Positions 42,971-51,257 of a stretch of DNA of 64,000 nt are shown piece after piece. The notes under the pieces are model-generated. The model saw nothing but the letters and a program-made list of their open reading frames with translations. It searched no databases and was not told where the DNA came from. The position numbers and the translations under genes were made by a program. Each line of letters starts with the position of its first letter. Positions within the stretch are counted from its first letter, which is position 1. This stretch comes from JAIQFL01 sp035295745 (GTDB lineage Bacteria > Acidobacteriota > Terriglobia > Bryobacterales > Bryobacteraceae), in NCBI GenBank assembly GCA_035295745.1, contig DATGIL010000021.1, positions 62,001 to 126,000 on the forward strand, read 5' to 3'.

Positions 42971-44517
42971 CGAAACGAACCACCCTGGCGCTTTGCGGAC
43001 TGCTGATTCTGGGAGGGGCCTTCGCACAGGAGGCCCCTCTCCGCATGCAACTCCGTCTCCCCGATTTCTTCGACACTGCGTTCGAGGGCGCAAACTCGCT
43101 CGTCGAACTGCCTGACCGCCCCATCACCAAACTGCGGATCCTGCTGATGAAGGCCACCGAGCGGCATATCGTCACCGGCGCGGTGAATGTCTCCGTCAAC
43201 GGCAAGGGCATCAGCAACATCATGGACAGCCGCAACGTTGAGGAAGGCAATCAGTTGACCCTCGATCAATCCACCCTCAACAAGCGCACCGACGACCTGT
43301 TCGATCCCCATGAGAACGCGATCGAAGTCGTGGCGTCGGACAACCGCGGACGCAAGTTTTATCAGAACTGGGTGCTGCGTACCGGCGGCAGCCAGAACGC
43401 CTACTTCGCGTACTCCGGCTCGGTGTCGCCCGACGATCCGCGCGGCGTTCCTCCCGATCTGGTGGTGGACGAGCCGCAAGCACCGCCGATTCTGAAGGTG
43501 GGGCAGGCCTCGGCGCGCATCACTCTCAGGGGAAGTTGCGGCTCCTCGCATCCAGCGACCGAGATCACGCTCGACCGCAAGCCATTCGCAAGAATTCAGA
43601 AGCAGGCTGATAGCTTTTCGCAATCCGTCGAGATCCGGCGCGACATGAAGGAACTGGTGCTGGAGGCTGTGGATGCCAAAGGCAATCGCCGCAGCGTCGT
43701 GATTCCCGTTGTAGTGCAGCAGAAGGAAGCTCCCAAGGTTCGGTTCGCGGGCGCCAAGTATGCGCTGATCGTCGGGATCTCGCGTTATGGCGATGCGAAG
43801 GATGCTCCGCCGCAGTTGGATGGCGCGGCCGCCCAGGCCGATGAGATGGCCCGCGAGTTGGAGCAGCAGGCTGGTTTCCGCAAGGAAAATATCCGCCTGA
43901 TGCGCGACGACCAGGCGACTATGCCACAGTTACGCACCGGCTTCTACGATTTCGCCGCGAAAGCACAGGGCAACGACCTGCTGGTGGTCTACATTGCCGG
44001 CCGCGCACTCCACGATCCTCGCGAAGGCCACCGCGACCAGATGTATCTCGCTTCGTATGGCGCTCAACTGGGCCAGATCGATGCGACCGCACCCAGTTTC
44101 GAGAACCTCTCGGAGTGGCTGGACCGCTCCGTGCACTCGAATCACACATTCCTCATCTTCGACGTAGGGCATCCCGTGCCCACGGGGGGAGAGTGGAAAT
44201 TCCCGGAAAGAAGCATGGTGAACAACCACCTGCTCAGCCTGTTCTCGGAACAGAAGGGCCGCGCCGTGCTGGTCTCCGGTTCGGCGGGCGAAGTGTCGAT
44301 GGCGCGTCCGGGAGGCCAGGCGTCTTCGTTTGCCTATTGGACGAGCCGAGGGCTGGCCGGCGACGCCGACCTCAATCAGGATCACGTCGTGACCGCCGAA
44401 GAGCTGTTCCGTTTTGTCTCCGAGAAGGTGCGCGAAGAGAGCCAGGGCAATCAGAATCCCCGCTACCGTCTCTCCGCGGCCAACAATAATACGCCCCTGT
44501 CTGAGCTTTCCCGATAG
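42967..44517 (+). CDS. Exported caspase-fold protein, catalytically dead
   Basis: A 516-aa protein with signal peptide (TLALCGLLILGGAFA), a beta-rich N-terminal half (about 25-250) and a C14-like domain from about 262 (KYALIVGISRYGDA). In active relatives the histidine sits in GHG and the cysteine in DxCHSG. Here these positions read AGRA (Arg346) and DVGHPV (Gly401). The rest of the fold is kept: VLVSGSAGE, FAYWTSRGLAGDADLNQDH and a calcium-loop-like segment. ATG overlaps the M48 stop by 4 bases. It may bind and regulate rather than cut, like pseudo-caspases. Confidence 0.85.
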   Translation: MTKRTTLALCGLLILGGAFAQEAPLRMQLRLPDFFDTAFEGANSLVELPDRPITKLRILLMKATERHIVTGAVNVSVNGKGISNIMDSRNVEEGNQLTLDQSTLNKRTDDLFDPHENAIEVVASDNRGRKFYQNWVLRTGGSQNAYFAYSGSVSPDDPRGVPPDLVVDEPQAPPILKVGQASARITLRGSCGSSHPATEITLDRKPFARIQKQADSFSQSVEIRRDMKELVLEAVDAKGNRRSVVIPVVVQQKEAPKVRFAGAKYALIVGISRYGDAKDAPPQLDGAAAQADEMARELEQQAGFRKENIRLMRDDQATMPQLRTGFYDFAAKAQGNDLLVVYIAGRALHDPREGHRDQMYLASYGAQLGQIDATAPSFENLSEWLDRSVHSNHTFLIFDVGHPVPTGGEWKFPERSMVNNHLLSLFSEQKGRAVLVSGSAGEVSMARPGGQASSFAYWTSRGLAGDADLNQDHVVTAEELFRFVSEKVREESQGNQNPRYRLSAANNNTPLSELSR

Positions 44518-44570
44518 ACAGCCCATGAATGCGGCGTTCGGCCAAATCATACGCCGCGTCTGGCAACTTC

Positions 44571-44752
44571 GTGGCGCGAACACTCCTGTTCGCCGCGTCG
44601 ACACTCTTGTCGACGCTTTTCTGATGCAGGCCCCACGTATCACGTGAGGGTAGACGGCAGCTCTCGAACTTACCTCGTGAGGCAGACTTGATGAACACCC
44701 GAAGAGCGTCGAGATGAGTCTCGACGCGGCAAACAGAAGTGTTTGCGCCACG
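44571..44752. repeat. 182-bp element bounded by inverted copies of repeat B
   Basis: One copy runs 44571-44620 (GTGGCGCGAACACTCCTGTT onward) and the other, in opposite orientation, 44706-44752 (GCGTCGAGATGAGTCTCGAC onward). The 85 bases between hold no gene. The arrangement resembles a small non-autonomous element with terminal inverted repeats. No transposase is present. Confidence 0.65.
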
Positions 44753-44788
44753 ACTGCCCGCGAAGATCTTCCTGTGGCACCCCCGCGG

Positions 44789-44794
44789 TATAAT
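44789..44794 (+). promoter_or_regulatory. Consensus -10 box before the alpha-hydroxy-acid oxidase gene
   Basis: TATAAT ends 12 bases before ATG 44807. No convincing -35 is seen. Implied leader of about 6 bases. Confidence 0.4.
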
Positions 44795-44806
44795 TCGAAC
44801 CAAACT

Positions 44807-45913
44807 ATGCCGCCTTATCGCACGCGGCGCGCGATTCTGCGTTCGTGCGCCGGATTCGCCGCCCTCGGTCTCCGTGCCCAAATCCCGCAAACCTCCGACC
44901 TGAGCCGCCTGCTCTCGCTCGCCGACTTCGAAACCGACGCCCATACCCGCGTCTCGCACGGCGCCTGGGAGCGAATCTCGGGTGCTGCGGCCGACGAGAT
45001 CACACTGCGCTGGAATCGCGAAGCGTACGAGCACATCCGCCTGAAGCCGCGCATCCTCATCGACGTCTCTAAACTGGATACCCGCGTTACCCTCTTCGGA
45101 CAGGAACTGCCCTATCCGATCCTGCTGGCGCCTACCGGCGGCCAGAAGCTCATCCATCCGGAAGGGGAACTCGCCGCCGCTCGCGGGGCGGCCGCGGCAT
45201 CCGCCACCTATGTGATCAGCAGCAGCGCCTCCCTGCGCGTCGAAGATATCGCCCACAGCGCGAAAGGTCCGGTCTGGTTCCAACTCTACGTGCAGCGCGA
45301 TCGCGGGTTCACGCGCGATCTGGTGCAGCGAGCCGAGGATTCGGGTTGTCGGGCGCTCTGCGTGACGGTCGACTCCCCCACCTTTGGCGCGCGCAATCGG
45401 GAGGACCGCGCCAAGGGCGAACTACCCGAGCGCGAACTGCCCAACTTGAAAGGCAAGGACTATCTCGACCCGACCCTCACCTGGAAGGACATCGACTGGC
45501 TGCGTTCGTTTGCGCGCCGGCCGGTGTTGTTGAAGGGTGTGCTCAATCCCGATGACGCAGCCACGGGCGTCAAGGCCGGCGTCGCGGGCATCATCGTCTC
45601 CAACCACGGCGCGCGGAATCTGGATACCGTGCCTGCTACTATCGACGCGCTCCCGCTGGTGGTGGAGAAGGTGCAGGGGCGCGTTCCGGTGCTGGTGGAT
45701 GGCGGCATTCGACGCGGCACGGATGTGCTGAAGGCGCTGGCGCTGGGCGCGACGGCAGTGCAGATCGGACGGCCGTACCTGTGGGGCCTGGGTGTCGCCG
45801 GCGCGGAGGGCGTGGCGCGCGTGGTGGAGATTCTGCGCAGGGAATTTGAGATGGCGATGGCGCTGACGGGGCGTCCTACACTCGCCAGCATCGATCGAAG
45901 TGTATTGTGGTAA
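44807..45913 (+). CDS. FMN-dependent alpha-hydroxy-acid oxidase/dehydrogenase
   Basis: A 368-aa TIM-barrel enzyme of the glycolate/lactate oxidase family. The catalytic histidine region reads VSNHGARNLD (canonical SNHGGRQLD), FMN/phosphate loops are LVDGGIRRGTDVLKALALGA, and the substrate-Tyr/Thr positions lie in LYVQRDRG and VTVDSPTFGARNR. An Arg-rich start followed by a hydrophobic run (RTRRAILRSCAGFAALGL) could be a Tat-like signal, which would suit a cofactor enzyme. The start at 44807 is preferred because the frame upstream runs through repeat B. Confidence 0.9.
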   Translation: MPPYRTRRAILRSCAGFAALGLRAQIPQTSDLSRLLSLADFETDAHTRVSHGAWERISGAAADEITLRWNREAYEHIRLKPRILIDVSKLDTRVTLFGQELPYPILLAPTGGQKLIHPEGELAAARGAAAASATYVISSSASLRVEDIAHSAKGPVWFQLYVQRDRGFTRDLVQRAEDSGCRALCVTVDSPTFGARNREDRAKGELPERELPNLKGKDYLDPTLTWKDIDWLRSFARRPVLLKGVLNPDDAATGVKAGVAGIIVSNHGARNLDTVPATIDALPLVVEKVQGRVPVLVDGGIRRGTDVLKALALGATAVQIGRPYLWGLGVAGAEGVARVVEILRREFEMAMALTGRPTLASIDRSVLW

Positions 45914-45926
45914 TTAGGGTATCTGT

Positions 45927-46427
45927 ATGGGCACTGGTCTACTCGTTTCAGAGCAGGAATACCTCACTACGACCTATGAGCCGGACTGCGAGTACGAAGA
46001 CGGAGTTCTCATCGGGAGGAATGTAGGTAAAAAGAAGCACAGCCGTCTTCAAGCAGCATTTGCTGGATTTTTCTACCAGAGGAGGGAACTCTGGAACATC
46101 GAAGTATTCACGGAACAACGCCATCGAATTCGCAGCGGAAAGTATATGCTGCCCGACCTATGCGTCTTCCCGTCGCCATCGCCTGAAGAAGAGGTCTTCA
46201 CCAGTCCGCCTCTAATATGGATCGAGATTCTTTCACCTGATGACAGGCTCATTCGCGTGAATGCGAGAATCAGGCAGATCCTCGCATTTGGTGTCGCCAA
46301 CCTCTGGATCGTCGATCCCGACACGCTGGAGAGCGAGATTCACACTCCCCACGGCAGCGCCAAAGTAGAAGACGGCATCCTGCGGGTCGAAGGCACTCTC
46401 ATCGAAGTGCCGCTTTTCAATCTGTAA
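45927..46427 (+). CDS. Uma2-family putative endonuclease
   Basis: A 166-aa protein. It has YLTTTYEPDCEYEDGVLIGRN at the start (given to mark residues 11-31), VFTEQRHRI, LPDLCVFP and IEILSPDDRL, which are the conserved Uma2/DUF820 boxes. Asp and Glu in LPD and IEIL match PD-(D/E)XK metal ligands. These proteins are often in large paralogous sets of unclear role. Confidence 0.85.
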   Translation: MGTGLLVSEQEYLTTTYEPDCEYEDGVLIGRNVGKKKHSRLQAAFAGFFYQRRELWNIEVFTEQRHRIRSGKYMLPDLCVFPSPSPEEEVFTSPPLIWIEILSPDDRLIRVNARIRQILAFGVANLWIVDPDTLESEIHTPHGSAKVEDGILRVEGTLIEVPLFNL

Positions 46428-46439
46428 ACGGACGAACCC

Positions 46440-47435
46440 TCAATTTGTGATCCGCCTGTAGATCTCGAGATAGTCGTCAATCATCCGTCCTGCATCGAAA
46501 CGGCGGACCGCCTCCTTCCGGCAATGCGTTCGCGACAGGGTTCCCACACGCGACACCGCTTCCGCCATCTGCTCCACGCTGTCTACGATGAACCCGGTGA
46601 CCCCGTCCTCGAGGACTTCCGGAAGTGCACCCGCCCGGAATGCGACCACCGGCGTTCCGGAGCTGAGCGCTTCCATTGCTACCAGAGAGCTAGTCTCCGC
46701 CACCAGGCTGGGCACCAGCAGGCACTCCGCTCGAGACAGCATCAGCGCCTTCTGGTGCAGGTCCAACGGGCCTACATAGGTTCGTTCCGCGTCCAGCAGC
46801 GGCTTGACACACTTCTCGAAATACTCCTGGTGCGATGGGTAAGGATAAACAGGCCCCGCCACTGTCAGCCGGCGCTTCAAGCGATGCGCCACCTGAAGCG
46901 CGAGGTGAACGCCTTTTTCCGGGCAGATGCGGCCGAGCCACATTAGCGACCCGTCGGGTTCGCCCGCCATGAAGCGGCCAGTCGACACGCCATTCGGAAT
47001 TACCGGCAGCGACCGCGAGGCAGGATTCGAACGGGCCTGCGTGCGCGACACGCAATTCATCACCAGGCCCGGTGGCCGCGCACCGTTGAATATCGGCGCC
47101 GGGTAGTAATTGATAGGCAGATGCAGCGTCGCCAGCATCGGCGTGTCGCACTCCGGCACATAATCGTGGAAGCCGAGCCCGTGAAAGTGAATGACGTCGA
47201 CAGAATATTGTTGCAGCGCGGAGTGGATCGCCTCCTTGTAGTTTTCGCTCGACGCCTGCATGCCGGGAGTTTCGATCAGTTCGCCGGCGACGCGAGACCC
47301 GTGGCTGGCGATCACTACCGATTCGTGTCCTCTTTGCACCAGCCCAGCTTCCAGAATGGAGAGAATCTGCTCGGCGCCTCCCGCGAATGCGGTTCCCACC
47401 GGCATGGCTGAAAAGGCAACGCTCAACACACGCAT
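46440..47435 (-). CDS. Family 4-like glycosyltransferase
   Basis: A 331-aa GT-B protein. The start at 47435 (MRVLSVAFSAMPVG) is the family-like N terminus. The frame goes on upstream for 15 residues. It has a Gly-rich acceptor loop FAGGAEQIL, a nucleotide-sugar domain with LMWLGRICPEKGVHLAL, and EALSSGTPVVAFRAGALPEV. The start overlaps the PIG-L gene by 13 bases. A deacetylase next to a glycosyltransferase suggests joint work on a GlcNAc-containing product, as in bacillithiol/mycothiol-type pathways, though other partners are not seen. Confidence 0.85.
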   Translation of the reverse strand: MRVLSVAFSAMPVGTAFAGGAEQILSILEAGLVQRGHESVVIASHGSRVAGELIETPGMQASSENYKEAIHSALQQYSVDVIHFHGLGFHDYVPECDTPMLATLHLPINYYPAPIFNGARPPGLVMNCVSRTQARSNPASRSLPVIPNGVSTGRFMAGEPDGSLMWLGRICPEKGVHLALQVAHRLKRRLTVAGPVYPYPSHQEYFEKCVKPLLDAERTYVGPLDLHQKALMLSRAECLLVPSLVAETSSLVAMEALSSGTPVVAFRAGALPEVLEDGVTGFIVDSVEQMAEAVSRVGTLSRTHCRKEAVRRFDAGRMIDDYLEIYRRITN

Positions 47436-48178
47436 GGAAGTCTTAATTCGTGAAATGCTCGTTCGGCAAGCTTTCGCCATTCCGCGGAATTCACTCCCCA
47501 GCTAAAGTGCTCGTAATATAGCGGCCCCTCGTGGGGCGCCTTGGCAAAGTCATATTGCGGCGCGCGGCGCAAAGGCTCGCGCTTCAAAGGAAACTGTCCG
47601 AGAATCCGTGACTGGCTGGCGTAGCAACTCAGAATTTCCCGTTTCCATTGGCTCTCGCGCTGGGAAAGGGGACGCGGCATTACGTCTTGGCCGTCGAGGA
47701 AGCACTCGCACTCCATCCCTCCCTCGCCGGAGTGATACCCCGCAAATTCCGCCACCGCGCAACGTTCTTTGCACAGCCATGTCGCGGCGTGAACAGCGGC
47801 AGCCGTAGCATCGTGATCAGGATGTCCTCCTTCGTACGCATGGGTAAACACCAGCGACGGCCGAAGCCAGTCCAAGATCTCCGCAAGGCGCTCGGCATGT
47901 TCGGCAATGTGAAAGCTGGCCTGCTGATCGGGACAGTCCAGGCACAAGGTGGCCTCGTCCGTTCCGCCAGCCGCCTCCAGGGCCTTCTGGAACTCACTGC
48001 GGCGCAGCGCGGCATACTCCTGCCAAGTGGAGCATCCGGCCAACCGGACGTCGTCCCCGGTTCGAGGAGCACCGTCCGTGACATGAATCACGGTGAACTG
48101 ACGCCTCAATCTCGGCAGCAGAGCACCGATCCCGAGGATCTCATCGTCTGGGTGGGCAGCCACAATGGCGACGGACAC
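47423..48178 (-). CDS. PIG-L-family N-acetylglucosaminyl deacetylase
   Basis: A 251-aa zinc deacetylase. The metal motif AAHPDDE is at 7-13 and the third ligand region HEGGHPDHDATAAAVHAA is near 115-130 (reading YEGGHPDHD). LFPxH-type residues are not clear. Likely removes an acetyl group from GlcNAc-linked substrate. Co-directional and overlapping with the glycosyltransferase downstream. Confidence 0.88.
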   Translation of the reverse strand: MSVAIVAAHPDDEILGIGALLPRLRRQFTVIHVTDGAPRTGDDVRLAGCSTWQEYAALRRSEFQKALEAAGGTDEATLCLDCPDQQASFHIAEHAERLAEILDWLRPSLVFTHAYEGGHPDHDATAAAVHAATWLCKERCAVAEFAGYHSGEGGMECECFLDGQDVMPRPLSQRESQWKREILSCYASQSRILGQFPLKREPLRRAPQYDFAKAPHEGPLYYEHFSWGVNSAEWRKLAERAFHELRLPCVC

Positions 48179-48249
48179 GCCTCTCTGTGTGCAAGTACCT
48201 CTCCGCTGAAGGCACCATCACAATGGCGTACCGAGTGCTAAGCGCTCCG

Positions 48250-48276
48250 TTGACTCGCACCTCGCCTTGATAGAAT
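48250..48276 (+). promoter_or_regulatory. Possible ftsY promoter
   Basis: TTGACT at 48250-48255 and TAGAAT at 48271-48276 with a short 15-base spacer, 9 bases before the ATG. AAAGG sits between. The short spacing makes this weak. Confidence 0.3.
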
Positions 48277-48285
48277 AAAGGCAAA

Positions 48286-49233
48286 ATGATTCAAACCCTA
48301 TTTGGCTCTGTCGAGCAAGAGCCATCTCTGCTGGATAAGCTCAAAAATGGTGTTCAAAAGACCCGTGCCGGGCTGGTATCCGCTCTTGAAGACGCGCTGC
48401 AAGGTAAGAAGAAGATCGATTCCGACCTGCTTGACGAGCTCGAATACACGCTCATTTCGGCGGACATCGGAGTACGCACCACAGAGGAAATTCTCGACCG
48501 CATTCGCCAGAGAGTGCAGCGTCACCAATTGAATGATGCTAGCGAATTGAAGGGCCTCATCCGCGAGCACCTGCTCGAAATTCTCGCTGCCAGCGAGCGC
48601 ACCCCGGCTTTTGTGAGGACGCCGCCGGCCGTCGTGCTGGTGGTGGGAGTCAACGGCGCAGGTAAGACCACGACCATCGGAAAGCTTGCCAATCGCTTCA
48701 AGAACGAGCAGCGCTCCGTCCTGCTTTGCGCCGCCGATACTTTCCGCGCCGCCGCCATCGAACAGCTCGAAATCTGGGGGGCGCGCACCGGTACCCCAGT
48801 CATCCGCCAAGGTCCGGGAAGCGATCCCAGCGCCGTACTTTTCGATGCGCTGAATGCGGCACGCGCCCGCAACACGGACTATGTAATCGTCGATACCGCC
48901 GGCCGCCTGCAAACCAAAGAAAATCTCATGGCGGAGTTGCAGAAGATGGATCGCACCGCCAAAAAGGTCATCTTCGACGCTCCTCACGAAGTCCTGTTGG
49001 TGCTGGACGCCACCACGGGACAGAACGGCCTCGAACAGGCGCGCAAATTCACCGAGACCTCAGGCGTAACCGGAATCGTTCTGACCAAGCTCGACGGTAC
49101 CGCGAAGGGCGGCATCGTGGTGTCGATCGCGCGCGAGTTGAATCTGCCGATCCGCTACATCGGAGTCGGCGAAAAGATCGACGACCTGCTGCCGTTCGAT
49201 CCCGAGAAATTCATTCAGTCCCTCTTTGAATAA
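48286..49233 (+). CDS. ftsY: Signal recognition particle receptor FtsY
   Basis: A 315-aa SRP GTPase with N and G domains and no long acidic A domain. P-loop GVNGAGKTTTIGKLA at 121-135, DTAGR, and TKLDGTAKGG are intact. It docks ribosome-SRP complexes at the membrane. The stop overlaps the ribD ATG by one base, so ribD translation is coupled. Confidence 0.97.
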   Translation: MIQTLFGSVEQEPSLLDKLKNGVQKTRAGLVSALEDALQGKKKIDSDLLDELEYTLISADIGVRTTEEILDRIRQRVQRHQLNDASELKGLIREHLLEILAASERTPAFVRTPPAVVLVVGVNGAGKTTTIGKLANRFKNEQRSVLLCAADTFRAAAIEQLEIWGARTGTPVIRQGPGSDPSAVLFDALNAARARNTDYVIVDTAGRLQTKENLMAELQKMDRTAKKVIFDAPHEVLLVLDATTGQNGLEQARKFTETSGVTGIVLTKLDGTAKGGIVVSIARELNLPIRYIGVGEKIDDLLPFDPEKFIQSLFE

Positions 49234-50345
49234 TGGACGCCTCGTTCATGCGCGAAGCGCTCGACCTGGCGCGCAAGGGTCGGGCACAGACGAGTCCCAA
49301 CCCGATGGTCGGCGCCCTCGTGGTGAGTGACGGCCAGGTTTTGGGCCGCGGATTCCACCTTTATGCCGACAAGCGCCATGCCGAAGTCGTCGCCTTGGCG
49401 GAAGCGGGGGCCCGCGCCCGCGGCGCCACCGTCTACGTCACTCTGGAGCCGTGCTCGTTCCAGGGGCGCACGCCACCCTGCGCAGACGCACTGATCGAAG
49501 CAGGCGTCGCGCGCGTAGTAGCGCCGATCCCCGACCCCAACCCTAACGTCTCCGGAGAGGGATTCCGCAAGCTGCGCGCTGCCGGCATCGAAGTCGAAAT
49601 GGCCGGTGAGTTCGCGGCCGAGGCCGAGAAACTCAACGAGCCCTTCTTCCATTTCATGCGCACCGGCCGCCCGCTGGTCACTCTCAAGACGGCCATCACG
49701 CTCGACGGCAAGATCTCCGCTCCCGACGACAATCGCGGCTGGATCACGAGCGAGCGCGCCCGTGCCCACGTGCAGCAGGTACGGCACGATCACGATGCGA
49801 TCCTCACGGGCATCGGTACCGTGCTCGCGGACGACCCGCTGCTCACCGATCGGTCGGGCCTTCCCCGCGGCCGTCCTCTACTCCGTGTCGTAATGGATTC
49901 GCTGCTCCGCCTGCCGGTCGATTCTAAAATGGCACGTAGTGTGGCAGATAACGATCTCGTCCTGGTGGCGACATCCGCATCATCGCCCGAGCGTCGCAAG
50001 CTTTTCGAGTCGCGCGGAATTCGCGTGCTGGTATTCGATGGGCCCGGTGGCCGCGCCGATTTGCGAAGCGTCATCGAATGGCTCGGCCGCCAGCAATGCC
50101 TGTCGCTGATGATCGAAGCCGGCAGCAAGGTGAACTGGGCGGCACTCGAAAGCGCCTGCGTCGACCGGATCTTCTTCTACTACGGCCCGAAGATCCTGGG
50201 CGGCCTGGAAGCGCTGCCGCTCGCCGGCGGAATCGGCAGGCGCCGGCGGTCCGACGCGATCCGCGTTCACAAAATCACCATCCACCCCATTCCCCCCGAT
50301 GAGTTCGCCGTAGAAGGGTACCTCGATGTTCACTGGGATCGTTGA
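49233..50345 (+). CDS. ribD: Bifunctional riboflavin deaminase/reductase RibD
   Basis: A 370-aa protein. The N-terminal cytidine-deaminase-like domain has zinc ligands in HAE (49-51) and Cys74/Cys83 within PCSFQGRTPPC. The C-terminal reductase domain begins near 145 with LKTAITLDGKI. It does the second and third steps of riboflavin synthesis. The gene overlaps ribE by 20 bases. Confidence 0.97.
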   Translation: MDASFMREALDLARKGRAQTSPNPMVGALVVSDGQVLGRGFHLYADKRHAEVVALAEAGARARGATVYVTLEPCSFQGRTPPCADALIEAGVARVVAPIPDPNPNVSGEGFRKLRAAGIEVEMAGEFAAEAEKLNEPFFHFMRTGRPLVTLKTAITLDGKISAPDDNRGWITSERARAHVQQVRHDHDAILTGIGTVLADDPLLTDRSGLPRGRPLLRVVMDSLLRLPVDSKMARSVADNDLVLVATSASSPERRKLFESRGIRVLVFDGPGGRADLRSVIEWLGRQQCLSLMIEAGSKVNWAALESACVDRIFFYYGPKILGGLEALPLAGGIGRRRRSDAIRVHKITIHPIPPDEFAVEGYLDVHWDR

Positions 50346-50967
50346 AGAATTGGGGACCGTCGAATCGGTCCAAACGCGTTCCGCCGGCGCGCGCCTCAAA
50401 GTGCGGTGCTCCACCGTGATGCAGGACATGACCGAAGGCGCGAGCATCGCGGTCAATGGCGTTTGCCTCACCGCGGTAGACCTTCGGCCGGACTCCTTCT
50501 CCGCCGATCTCGCTCCGGAGACCCTCCGCCGCAGCAATCTGGGCGACCTTCGCGCGGGATCGCGCGTCAATCTCGAGCGGCCTCTCTCGCCGACCGGCCG
50601 TCTGAGCGGCCACATCGTTCAGGGACACGTCGATGGCACCGGAGAGTTCCTTTCGCTTGAAGAACTGGGCGACGAGAACTGGTGGCTCAACATCCGCGTC
50701 CCGGCTGAGCTAGATCCGTTCCTGGTCTTCAAGGGCTCCATCGCCATCGACGGCATCAGTCTGACCATCGCGGCTCTGGAAGGCGACCAGCTTTCCGTGA
50801 CGATCATCCCGCACACCTATCGGAACACCACGCTCGCCGGATACCGCGCCGGTGCGCGCCTTAACTTGGAATGCGACATTCTGGCCAAGCACGTCGAAAA
50901 ACTCTTGAGGAAACTGGAAGTCAAGAGTCCGCTCACGGTCGAGAAACTGCGTGAGCAGGGATACTGA
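50326..50967 (+). CDS. ribE: Riboflavin synthase alpha chain
   Basis: A 213-aa protein with the two tandem lumazine-binding barrels: MFTGIVEELGTV at 1-12 and IVQGHVDGTGEF starting the second at about 100. It dismutates two 6,7-dimethyl-8-ribityllumazines to riboflavin. No FMN riboswitch is visible upstream of this block. Confidence 0.96.
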   Translation: MFTGIVEELGTVESVQTRSAGARLKVRCSTVMQDMTEGASIAVNGVCLTAVDLRPDSFSADLAPETLRRSNLGDLRAGSRVNLERPLSPTGRLSGHIVQGHVDGTGEFLSLEELGDENWWLNIRVPAELDPFLVFKGSIAIDGISLTIAALEGDQLSVTIIPHTYRNTTLAGYRAGARLNLECDILAKHVEKLLRKLEVKSPLTVEKLREQGY

Positions 50968-51257
50968 GCGGGTCTGTGCTGATTCAGCGTGAAATGGAGA
51001 GCGGGCGTTCTCTGTTAGCGGGTTAAATCTCGAGGGCGCAGTTTGGGCGAATCGGCCCCAGTTGGTCAGCGGCGCGCAGTCTAATATAGCGATGGATTCT
51101 GGACCGAATCGATGCCGATCGGCAGCGTGCAACTCGAGCTGCAGACTGCCTACCGTTTCGCGCTGACGAACACCTTGGAAAAGATCGTTGCTCGATTTCC
51201 GTTCCTGGCGGCAAATAGCTGCGCAATTGCGGGCCGTTAACTGGGCCTGAAGTGTCG

